A stretch of 11,513 bases of DNA from an uncultured Lachnospiraceae bacterium (lineage in GTDB: Bacteria; Bacillota; Clostridia; Lachnospirales; Lachnospiraceae), in contig CALZHV010000057.1 in the NCBI GenBank assembly GCA_945787485.1, forward strand, positions 1 to 11,513. The letters run 5' to 3'. Below are positions 1 to 6,905 of the stretch, in pieces. The notes beneath the pieces are model-generated. The model did not search any database. It was not told the origin of the DNA and saw only the letters and a program-made list of their open reading frames with translations. Numbering within the stretch: the stretch's first letter is position 1; each line of letters starts with the position of its first letter. The position numbers were made by a program, and so were the translations under genes.

Positions 1-997
1 CATAATAATCCTGATATTCACCGGAAATGATAGTTTCCCACCATTCTTTATTATCAAGATACCATGCGATTGTTTTCTTGATACCGTCTGCAAACATTGT
101 TTCAGGAAGCCAACCAAGTTCATTATGAATCTTTGTTGGATCGATTGCATAACGCATATCGTGACCTTTTCTGTCTGCAACATAAGTAATCAAATCTTCG
201 CTCTTGCCAAGCTCTTTGCAGATAAGCTTAACAATATCAATATTCTTCATTTCGTTATGACCACCGATGTTGTAAACCTCGCCAACTCTGCCCTTATGAA
301 TGATAAGGTCGATAGCCTTGCAGTGATCCTCTACATAAAGCCAATCACGAACATTCAAGCCCTCACCGTAAACAGGGAGTGGCTTATCATTAAGTGCATT
401 AGCAATCATCAACGGGATAAGCTTCTCTGGGAAATGGTATGGACCATAGTTGTTTGAACATCTACTGATTGTTACAGGTAAACCAAAGGTTCTGTAATAA
501 GCGAGAACAAGAAGGTCTGCACCAGCCTTTGATGAACTATATGGAGATGAAGTGTGAATAGGTGTTTCCTCTGTAAAGAACAAATCAGGTCTGTCAAGTG
601 GCAAATCACCATAAACTTCATCAGTAGAAACCTGATGATAACGAGTGATACCATACTTACGACAAGCATCCATAAGTGTTTGAGTACCTAAGATATTTGT
701 TTTTAAGAAGATACCCGGATCCTCGATTGAACGGTCAACATGAGATTCTGCTGCAAAGTTTACAACAATGTCCGGATGCTCCTCTTCAAAAAGCTTTTCA
801 ACCGCTTCTCTGTCACAAATATCAGCCTTTACAAATCTAAAGTTAGGATTATCCATAACAGGAGCAAGTGTTGAAAGATTACCTGCATATGTAAGTTTAT
901 CAAGACATACAATACGATAATCCGGATGTTTTTTCAACATATAAAAGATGAAATTTGAACCGATAAATCCTGCTCCGCCTGTTACAATAATTGTCAT
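1..997 (-). CDS. rfbB: dTDP-glucose 4,6-dehydratase (RmlB/RfbB), 3' end cut by window edge
   Basis: Cytoplasmic NAD-dependent short-chain dehydrogenase/reductase that turns dTDP-glucose into dTDP-4-keto-6-deoxyglucose, the second step towards dTDP-L-rhamnose. I translated 332 uninterrupted residues on the minus strand. Seen in it: the Rossmann nucleotide-binding motif TGGAGFIG (residues 6-13), NFAAESHVDRS (80-90), the catalytic STDEVYG with T125-D126-E127, the Y153-xxx-K157 pair in SPYSSSKAGAD, and SRCSNNYGPY (178-187). All are hallmarks of RmlB rather than of a generic epimerase. The last visible residues, SGEYQDYY, match the usual C-terminal region, so probably only about 8-15 residues and the stop lie beyond the edge. 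The ATG (997-995) overlaps the rfbA stop as ATGA, with GGAGG 10 bases upstream. The visible part looks intact. rmlC and rmlD are not in the window and may follow to the left. Confidence 0.96.
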   Translation of the reverse strand, partial: MTIIVTGGAGFIGSNFIFYMLKKHPDYRIVCLDKLTYAGNLSTLAPVMDNPNFRFVKADICDREAVEKLFEEEHPDIVVNFAAESHVDRSIEDPGIFLKTNILGTQTLMDACRKYGITRYHQVSTDEVYGDLPLDRPDLFFTEETPIHTSSPYSSSKAGADLLVLAYYRTFGLPVTISRCSNNYGPYHFPEKLIPLMIANALNDKPLPVYGEGLNVRDWLYVEDHCKAIDLIIHKGRVGEVYNIGGHNEMKNIDIVKLICKELGKSEDLITYVADRKGHDMRYAIDPTKIHNELGWLPETMFADGIKKTIAWYLDNKEWWETIISGEYQDYY

Positions 998-1893
998 CGA
1001 GAAAGTTCCTCCATTGTGTCATTTTCTGCAATTTTCGTTAAATACTTTCCGTAATCAGATTTCCCGTATTTTTCTGCTGATTCAACAAGCTTTTCGGTAT
1101 CTATCCAACCTTTTCTCCAAGCGATTTCCTCAGGAGCAGAAATTCGTATTCCTTGATTATTCTGAATTGTTTTAACAAAATTAGCGGCATCAATAAGGCT
1201 GTCCATTGTTCCTGTATCGAGCCAAGCAAATCCCCTGCCGAGAAGTTTTACATCAAGTTCACCATTTTCAAGAAAAACTCTATTTAAATCTGTAATTTCT
1301 AATTCTCCACGGGCAGATGGCTTTTGCTTTTTAGCATATTCTACACAACGATTATCATAGAAATATAGACCTGTAATTGCCCAATTGGATTTTGGATTTT
1401 CTGACTTTTCTTCGACAGAAAGAACCTTGCCTGTTTTATCAAATTCAACAATACCGAACCTTTCAGGATCATCAACATGATAGCCAAAAACAGTTGCTCT
1501 GTGATTCTCTTCTGCATTTTTCTTTGCTTCTGCAAGAAACTTTCCGAAACCTGCACCATAGAAAATGTTATCGCCAAGCACCATTGCACAACAATCATTA
1601 CCAATAAATTCTTCACCAAGTGTAAATGCTTGAGCAAGTCCGTCAGGAGATGGCTGAACCTTATAAGACAGCTTTATTCCATACTGACTGCCGTCACCTA
1701 AAAGTCTTTTAAAGTTTGGTAAATCAGTTGGAGTTGAAATAATAAGGATATCATTAATACCGGCAAGCATAAGTGTGCTTAATGGATAATAAATCATTGG
1801 CTTGTCATAAATCGGCAATAATTGCTTAGATGCTACCATTGTCAATGGGTAGAGCCTTGTTCCACTACCACCTGCAAGAATAATACCTTTCAT
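994..1893 (-). CDS. rfbA: Glucose-1-phosphate thymidylyltransferase (RmlA/RfbA)
   Basis: Cytoplasmic nucleotidyltransferase joining dTTP and glucose 1-phosphate into dTDP-glucose plus pyrophosphate, the first step of dTDP-rhamnose synthesis. The protein is 299 residues, normal for the short RmlA type. Seen: the nucleotide-binding signature GGSGTRLYPLT (8-18), KQLLPIYDKPMIYYPLS (23-39), VQPSPDGLAQAF (79-90), the metal-binding LGDN (106-109), the E161-x-K163 region, GELEITDLN (196-204) and WLDTGT (224-229). The ATG at 1893 is supported by GGGAG 8 bases upstream. Its first bases overlap the stop of the flippase gene as ATGA, and its own stop overlaps rfbB the same way, so the three are probably translationally coupled. 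Some stretches here are visibly richer in G+C than the middle of the window, as expected for a widely conserved housekeeping-like sugar gene. The call is secure. Confidence 0.97.
   Translation of the reverse strand: MKGIILAGGSGTRLYPLTMVASKQLLPIYDKPMIYYPLSTLMLAGINDILIISTPTDLPNFKRLLGDGSQYGIKLSYKVQPSPDGLAQAFTLGEEFIGNDCCAMVLGDNIFYGAGFGKFLAEAKKNAEENHRATVFGYHVDDPERFGIVEFDKTGKVLSVEEKSENPKSNWAITGLYFYDNRCVEYAKKQKPSARGELEITDLNRVFLENGELDVKLLGRGFAWLDTGTMDSLIDAANFVKTIQNNQGIRISAPEEIAWRKGWIDTEKLVESAEKYGKSDYGKYLTKIAENDTMEELSR
1008..1012 (-). promoter_or_regulatory. Ribosome binding site of rfbB inside the end of rfbA
   Basis: GGAGG on the minus strand lies 10 bases before the rfbB ATG and within the last codons of rfbA. 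It supports the ATG at 997 as the start and the overlapping ATGA arrangement, in which ribosomes finishing rfbA could restart on rfbB. Confidence 0.7.
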
Positions 1894-3461
1894 TCTATTA
1901 TCTCCCTTTCGGATTTACTCATTAAACTATTTTTGAATATTTTCATCATCATATTTTGTACATATTTAAATTCATCTGTTTTAAAATACAAAAGAAATAT
2001 AAATATATTTGGTATTATTATTGTAATAATAACCGATAATAAAAATGTTAACCAATTCAGTTTGGACATTACAAGATTTGTAATATAGTAATTTATAGCA
2101 CCTATTGTTACTACAACAAACAAATGCTTAATAAATGTTAAATAAAATTCGCCTGAATTTCTATCAAATAAAGGCTTATATACTAATAGAGGTCTAATAA
2201 AAGTTGGAACAATACCAGACACTATGGTTCCAATATAAACACCTATAAGTCCAACTTGTTTAGCTAACAAAATTGATAATCCTAAGTTTAATACAGCTTG
2301 TATCATAGGCAAATATCTATCCTGCTTGAAAAATCCACCAGCGGCCTTCATATTATTGAGTGGAATTCTTTGACCAACAATATATGTGTTCAATATAATT
2401 AAAATAACCACTTTGAAATCAACTAGAAATTCTTTTCCCCACATAAGTGCAGTAAATGGCTGAATTAAAGAAGCATACGCTATTGCACAAAATCCATACA
2501 TCCAAAAATCAACAAAATCATAAATCTTATAGATTTTATACTGATACTCTTTATCAGTTGTTGCACACAAATTTCCTAAACTACCAACAATATTATTAAA
2601 TACTATTGACAAAAATGTATCCACTGTGCTTGTTACTATTGTATAATTTGAAATCATCCCTACGCTTTTTACACTAATAAATGTCGAAATAATAATATTA
2701 TCTGTTTGATTTACAGCAACCTGTCCAAGTTTATGTACCATCAACGATTTTATATTTACAAATAGACGCTTTATTGTCTCTTTGTCAAGTTTTTCAACAT
2801 TTTTATCTTTTAAGTATGGATAAAGTTTATTAAGGTAATTTGATGCTACAATTTGACCAATTAACTGAATTACTATTTGAACAATTAAATAAGCAGTGAA
2901 TGATTTAAAGACAAATAAAACAACCATCTGCAATGCCGTTGCGATAATTGTAGTAATAGTATGAATGTTATTTGTTATATATCCTTTTTGTTCTGCATTG
3001 TTCAAACTATATTTATACGAAACGAAATAAGAGGATACTGTATTGAACAAAAACAACACATAATAAAAAATCAGTTCACTATTATTTAGTCCTTTTGCAT
3101 CTTTTATAAAATAATGCAAAAAAGGAATCAATATTATACCAATAACAGAAACGACCAAGGCAATAATCCTATACGCATTTTTATACACCTTCATTATTGA
3201 CTTAATTTTTTCAATGTCATTTTCTGCAACGGGTTCATATAAACTATAATTCATTGCCGAAGATATACCAAGTTCGGTCAACGAAAGAACACTTAAAATG
3301 TTAGTATATAATCCATTTATTCCAAGATAGGTTACTCCAATAGTATGAATAAAAGCCCACCTTGATGCAAATTTCAATATTGTAATAAAAATGGTATTCC
3401 CATATCCCCAGATTATGTTTTTAAACACCATTGACTTTCTTGATATGTTATTTGAACTCAA
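1890..3461 (-). CDS. wzx: Wzx-type polysaccharide flippase (PST/MOP family), TTG start
   Basis: Predicted integral membrane protein of 523 residues, of the polysaccharide transport branch of the MATE/MOP exporter superfamily, which moves lipid-linked repeat units across the cytoplasmic membrane. It is strongly hydrophobic with roughly 12-14 possible membrane segments along its whole length. Typical features of the Gram-positive PST group are YLGINGLYTNILSVLSLTELG (45-65), the following SLYEPVAENDIEKIKSIM (73-90), and the mid-protein KLGQVAVNQTDNIIISTF (244-261). The start is TTG (3461-3459): AGGAG sits 6 bases upstream and TTG overlaps the preceding glycosyltransferase stop as TTGA. The next in-frame ATG (3431-3429, residue 11) has no comparable ribosome binding site. 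A rarer start may lower expression of this membrane protein; that is inference. Substrate specificity cannot be read from the sequence. Confidence 0.93.
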   Translation of the reverse strand: MSSNNISRKSMVFKNIIWGYGNTIFITILKFASRWAFIHTIGVTYLGINGLYTNILSVLSLTELGISSAMNYSLYEPVAENDIEKIKSIMKVYKNAYRIIALVVSVIGIILIPFLHYFIKDAKGLNNSELIFYYVLFLFNTVSSYFVSYKYSLNNAEQKGYITNNIHTITTIIATALQMVVLFVFKSFTAYLIVQIVIQLIGQIVASNYLNKLYPYLKDKNVEKLDKETIKRLFVNIKSLMVHKLGQVAVNQTDNIIISTFISVKSVGMISNYTIVTSTVDTFLSIVFNNIVGSLGNLCATTDKEYQYKIYKIYDFVDFWMYGFCAIAYASLIQPFTALMWGKEFLVDFKVVILIILNTYIVGQRIPLNNMKAAGGFFKQDRYLPMIQAVLNLGLSILLAKQVGLIGVYIGTIVSGIVPTFIRPLLVYKPLFDRNSGEFYLTFIKHLFVVVTIGAINYYITNLVMSKLNWLTFLLSVIITIIIPNIFIFLLYFKTDEFKYVQNMMMKIFKNSLMSKSEREIIE

Positions 3462-4393
3462 TTTCTTCTCCTAAATATCACTATGAATTCTTTTATGTAA
3501 TCTTTATACGATACATAATTATGTTTTTTGCAAATATTGAAATACTTTTTGTAATCCGCTTTATTTCCTACCGAATAAGCATATACCATATTTATTTTGT
3601 TGTAAAAACCCTCAATATCAAAAAAAAATGATTCTTTTTCACTCTTTGGAATCACCATACGATTCAATGTTTCCATGATAACATTTTTATGCTCGTTATT
3701 TCTTTGAATCTTTTCTTCATATGTTTCCTCAATGTGAGACATACTATTCTCATACACAACATAATTGTACAAAGGAACATTCAAAAAATGCCTTTCATAA
3801 GTATAGTACATCGGTAACAACAATTGCCAATTTTGTCCACGACGATATTCAAAAATATCTCTGTCAGGATTAACTTTATCAAAATCAGATACACGAATCA
3901 TATGGCAACCGGAGCAAAACATTGACTCTTTTTTTATCAGCAATTCAAATTGTCTTTTTTCATTATTACGAGGAAAAGATAAGCTCATCAATCTTTTTTC
4001 ATTATTTTTTATATTATAAGCATCGCTTGAAACAATAGCACAATCAGGATGCTCAATCATATATTTTACACGAAGTTCAAATGAATTGCTTTCAAAAAAA
4101 TCATCCGGATCTGCCCAACACAAGAATTCCCCTGTAAAAGCCTTTAAGCCTGTATTTATAGCTCCTCCGAGACCTTTGTTTTCTTGATATATGTATTTTA
4201 CCTCATATCCTCTTTGTTCTAATTTTTCCTTGTTTTCGAAAAGCACATCTTCTGTATTATCATTAGAGCCGTCATTTATTAAAACTATTTCTAAATTGTC
4301 ATAGGTTTGATTCAATAACGATTCAAAAAACTTCTCACATACATTAGCAATATTATAACAAGGAACTAACAAACTTACCTTTGGATTACTCAT
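3458..4393 (-). CDS. GT2 family glycosyltransferase (EPS repeat-unit assembly)
   Basis: Probable GT-A fold sugar transferase of 311 residues that adds one sugar from a nucleotide donor to the lipid-linked repeat unit at the inner face of the membrane. The N-terminus has the GT2 pattern SLLVPCYNIANVCEKFFESL (7-26), then LINDGSNDNT (38-47), NKGLGGAINTGL (72-83) and the metal-binding DxD-type WADPDDFFE (93-101). The C-terminal half contains CSGCHMIRVSDF (160-171) and RRGQNWQLLLP (184-194); the latter is, as I recall, common in Gram-positive EPS-type GT2 proteins. No membrane anchor is obvious. The ATG at 4393 is 5 bases after the stop of the upstream gene, with an AAGGT-type ribosome site inside that stop region. 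The stop overlaps the flippase TTG. A run of nine T (coding strand, 3628-3620) encodes FFF at 256-258. Donor and acceptor are unknown. Confidence 0.92.
   Translation of the reverse strand: MSNPKVSLLVPCYNIANVCEKFFESLLNQTYDNLEIVLINDGSNDNTEDVLFENKEKLEQRGYEVKYIYQENKGLGGAINTGLKAFTGEFLCWADPDDFFESNSFELRVKYMIEHPDCAIVSSDAYNIKNNEKRLMSLSFPRNNEKRQFELLIKKESMFCSGCHMIRVSDFDKVNPDRDIFEYRRGQNWQLLLPMYYTYERHFLNVPLYNYVVYENSMSHIEETYEEKIQRNNEHKNVIMETLNRMVIPKSEKESFFFDIEGFYNKINMVYAYSVGNKADYKKYFNICKKHNYVSYKDYIKEFIVIFRRRN
3468..3472 (-). promoter_or_regulatory. Ribosome binding site that decides the TTG start of the flippase gene
   Basis: AGGAG on the minus strand lies 6 bases before TTG at 3461. The alternative ATG at 3431 is preceded only by an A-rich stretch without a good GGAGG core. 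The site lies inside the last codons of the upstream glycosyltransferase gene. Confidence 0.65.
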
Positions 4394-4398
4394 TTCTA

Positions 4399-6759
4399 TT
4401 ACCTTTTGGTTATGAAATTAAATTTTGTTTTTATATAAATTATAGATTTTTTTATGTTCGTAATAATGTCATTTCCATACCAATTTTTATCAATATATGC
4501 AAAGTCATTATTATTGAACTCAACGAAGAAATCCGGTCGATGAATATTGGGTTTTACTGAAGAAGTAGCTGCAGATTGGCTTTTAATTGCCAAATCATAA
4601 TCTATTTCTTGAACAACATATTTATCCTTGATTTCCTCAAATAATTTTTTACCTTTTTCTGTATTCACAAAAATCATTGACAAACCTTTATCATCATCCT
4701 TTAATTGTGATTTAACAGTATTCGGTCGCCAACAATCCGCTAAGGTAAAATCAGAAATTCTAACTTCTTTCTTATATTTACAAGCATAACAGGATGGACG
4801 CAATATTGTGTTATCAAGGAATAACTTAATGAACAGATCCTCATCAAGTCGCTTTGTATATTTTTTCTTATCGGTATCAATTTTCATCGAGAAATAGTGC
4901 CAACCATATTTCTTATCTCTAAACGAAACATCCTTGATATCTGCACCGTTTGCTCTATATTTTAGATACTCGTTCCAAACATTTGGTGAAGGAACACCGT
5001 GACAAATAATATCTTGGGTAAACAGATTATCATTTATATCCTTACCAAGATATGAATACAAGCCTTCAATTTGACAAGGAGTTCCTGTAAACAAAACTTT
5101 CTTTCCTGCTGTTATCAGGTCTTTAGTTTGCTTATATGTATCTCCTATTTTGCTTTGAACATACTTTGAACCACGAAGTTTACTTAATTCTTCGATAGTT
5201 TCAACTTTAATATGTTCAATTTCAAAAACATCATTAAAAGCTGCACCAAACACAACTCCGCCGTTTGCAATAACGCTTTCTGTAATAGGAGTGAACATAC
5301 CGCCGGATGAACTATTTCTTCTTACATCTTGATTGTTGTTATATCCGATATATGAAGTTGGTTCGTTTTCAATTATGCTTTTATTAACTGTCGGACATAC
5401 CTTTTGACACATATTGCAATGAATACATTCTTCAGTATTAATATTTGGATACCAAAAGCCTTCATTATCAATATCCATTGTAATACAATTCTTAGGACAA
5501 GCGTTATAACAAGCATGACATCCACAGCAATCTGATTTTTCATCCAGAAAATCAACAAAACCAGAAACTTTGTTGTCTTCCTTGATTTTAGGTAATTGAT
5601 CGAATGATTTTTTTAAGAAATTGTCTGTTTTTTGTTGAAGAGTTTTTATTACATCATCAACATTTGAAAAATCAATATTGTCAATGTCCTTTTCAATTTT
5701 GTTAAAGTGTCTGTTTTCCATAGAAAATGTTTTGAGCAAAGTATCAATTCTTGAACTCATACCTTGTCCACCATTTTCAATTCTATCAAACACAACAAAT
5801 GGTGTATGCATAATCAAAGAAAATACGCTACCATGAAATGAATCGGTAAATACCATTTTGGCATTATGAATCAAATAAATAAAGTGTGATGGATTAACAA
5901 CATAATGTTCAGGTTCACGCAAATCAAAAATGTTTATTACTTTACAGTTATTTTCTTTTGCATATTTGTCAATGAACCTTCTGTATTTATTTGTTTCATT
6001 ACCTAAAAAATATGTAAACACATAAGGTACAGAACAATCAAAATTAGGCATTTCTTCTATTCTTATCCACTCGTCCTTTGGAACACAAAGAGTTGGATCT
6101 GCGAGAACAGGAACATCACGACCTGTAAGCTCTTTGATAATCGCAACACCTTTTTCTTCACGAACAGACAAGGCTTCAAAGCCATTGAGCCATTCAGTAT
6201 ACAAAGGTTTGACATATTCAGGAAGCTCAGAAAGCCCTATACTTGGTGCCAATGCAATACGCTTGTTCTTTGGTGCAAATGACAAAAAATACAATCGAGA
6301 GGTACTTGGATATGTGGGATTCCAAACTTGATCAGAACCGGCAATAAAATAGTCATAACTATCCCAAACAGCATCGTTTTCATTTTCAAAGTTCAATTCG
6401 TTTTTAGAAATATGCAAATTCTTTTTTGTAAATTCATCAAATGATTCGCTTTTAGCAGCAAGCATAAATTTGCAATCTGATTTTTTTGCAAATTTAACAG
6501 AAGATAAAATGCCGTCTCTTGAATTCTTATACAAATATTTAGTTTTAAATCTCGAACGCAAAACATCAACCATATAAAATGGTGAGAATTTTGCTAACTC
6601 TGTTTTAGTGTTTTTTGGCTTAGCTATACCTCTGCCCTTTGTATTTACAACTACGGTTTCAACATCAAAACCTTTATTTTCAAGCAAATATTGAACAGCA
6701 TAATTCTGCAGTTTATTACCGTAGTTTTCACCAAACAAAGTTACAATCCCTGTTTTCAT
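4399..6759 (-). CDS. Polysaccharide pyruvyl transferase fused to a double 4Fe-4S / F420-hydrogenase-beta-like (FrhB) domain
   Basis: A 786-residue two-module protein. Residues 1-350 resemble the polysaccharide pyruvyl transferase family (CsaB-like), which transfers pyruvate from phosphoenolpyruvate to a sugar as a ketal. Seen: TLFGENYGNKLQNYA (7-21), YFIAGSDQVWNP (137-148), LADPTLC (219-225) and FTDSFHGSVFS (304-314) with the family's conserved SFHG histidine H309. After a charged linker comes a bacterial ferredoxin-type segment with two complete [4Fe-4S] sets: C411, C414, C417, C421-P and C445, C448, C451, C455-P. The remainder is FrhB-like: SSGGMFTP (484-491), LFTGTPCQIEGL (556-567), QDIICHGVPSP (582-592), C657-x2-C660 and DFTLADCW (670-677). 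Known FrhB relatives are flavin and Fe-S oxidoreductases. The reading frame is continuous across both modules, so the fusion is real in this sequence. The job of the redox half in polysaccharide synthesis is not established. The ATG has a moderate GGTGA site upstream. Confidence 0.9.
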   Translation of the reverse strand: MKTGIVTLFGENYGNKLQNYAVQYLLENKGFDVETVVVNTKGRGIAKPKNTKTELAKFSPFYMVDVLRSRFKTKYLYKNSRDGILSSVKFAKKSDCKFMLAAKSESFDEFTKKNLHISKNELNFENENDAVWDSYDYFIAGSDQVWNPTYPSTSRLYFLSFAPKNKRIALAPSIGLSELPEYVKPLYTEWLNGFEALSVREEKGVAIIKELTGRDVPVLADPTLCVPKDEWIRIEEMPNFDCSVPYVFTYFLGNETNKYRRFIDKYAKENNCKVINIFDLREPEHYVVNPSHFIYLIHNAKMVFTDSFHGSVFSLIMHTPFVVFDRIENGGQGMSSRIDTLLKTFSMENRHFNKIEKDIDNIDFSNVDDVIKTLQQKTDNFLKKSFDQLPKIKEDNKVSGFVDFLDEKSDCCGCHACYNACPKNCITMDIDNEGFWYPNINTEECIHCNMCQKVCPTVNKSIIENEPTSYIGYNNNQDVRRNSSSGGMFTPITESVIANGGVVFGAAFNDVFEIEHIKVETIEELSKLRGSKYVQSKIGDTYKQTKDLITAGKKVLFTGTPCQIEGLYSYLGKDINDNLFTQDIICHGVPSPNVWNEYLKYRANGADIKDVSFRDKKYGWHYFSMKIDTDKKKYTKRLDEDLFIKLFLDNTILRPSCYACKYKKEVRISDFTLADCWRPNTVKSQLKDDDKGLSMIFVNTEKGKKLFEEIKDKYVVQEIDYDLAIKSQSAATSSVKPNIHRPDFFVEFNNNDFAYIDKNWYGNDIITNIKKSIIYIKTKFNFITKR

Positions 6760-6905
6760 ATGTTCACCACTATCAACTTTTAATTAAACGCATATACATT
6801 AACCGTATCAAATGTTTTTTGTCAAACATAATATCAAACACAATACTGTTACAACATATCTCACAATATAAACCTTTGAAATTAATAATGGATCAATTTC
6901 AAATA
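6760..6905. other. Intergenic gap of 146 bases, the only substantial one in the window
   Basis: Very AT-rich stretch between the HAD-type gene and the pyruvyl transferase fusion. On the minus strand it holds a 9-bp inverted repeat just after the upstream stop and a perfect -35-like TTGACA (6825-6820). Seventeen bases further on the sequence is TTAATG (6802-6797), a poor -10 element; a better -10-like TATTAT lies upstream (6834-6829) without a well-spaced -35. A weak internal promoter is therefore possible but not shown. No open reading frame, RNA gene or riboswitch-like structure was recognised here. Confidence 0.35.
6875..6903 (-). repeat. Inverted repeat after the HAD-type gene (possible weak terminator or mRNA 3' stem)
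   Basis: TTTGAAATT and AATTTCAAA form a perfect 9-bp inverted repeat around an 11-base loop, beginning two bases beyond the stop codon of the HAD-type gene. The stem contains a single G-C pair and no clean T-run follows on the minus strand, so as an intrinsic terminator it would be weak. Partial termination, message stabilisation or protein binding are all possible. Confidence 0.35.

Noticed and set aside
125..457. Plus-strand ORF of 110 codons
   Set aside because: It lies antisense within rfbB, whose minus-strand frame carries clear RmlB motifs; the plus-strand product shows no recognisable domain.
1377..1701. Overlapping plus- and minus-strand ORFs inside rfbA
   Set aside because: Out-of-frame shadows of a well-conserved gene, with no domain features and no convincing ribosome binding sites.
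3429..3431. ATG as alternative start of the flippase gene
   Set aside because: No good ribosome binding site precedes it, while TTG at 3461 has AGGAG at 6 bases and the same overlap geometry as neighbouring genes.
5373..5558. Minus-strand ORF of 61 codons over the Fe-S region
   Set aside because: A frame-shifted reading of the cysteine-rich segment of the fusion protein; the true frame has both complete CxxCxxCxxxCP motifs.
6797..6825. Sigma-70/sigma-A promoter in the 146-base gap
   Set aside because: The -35 element is perfect (TTGACA) but the correctly spaced -10 (TTAATG) is poor, so it is mentioned within the gap entry and not listed as a promoter.
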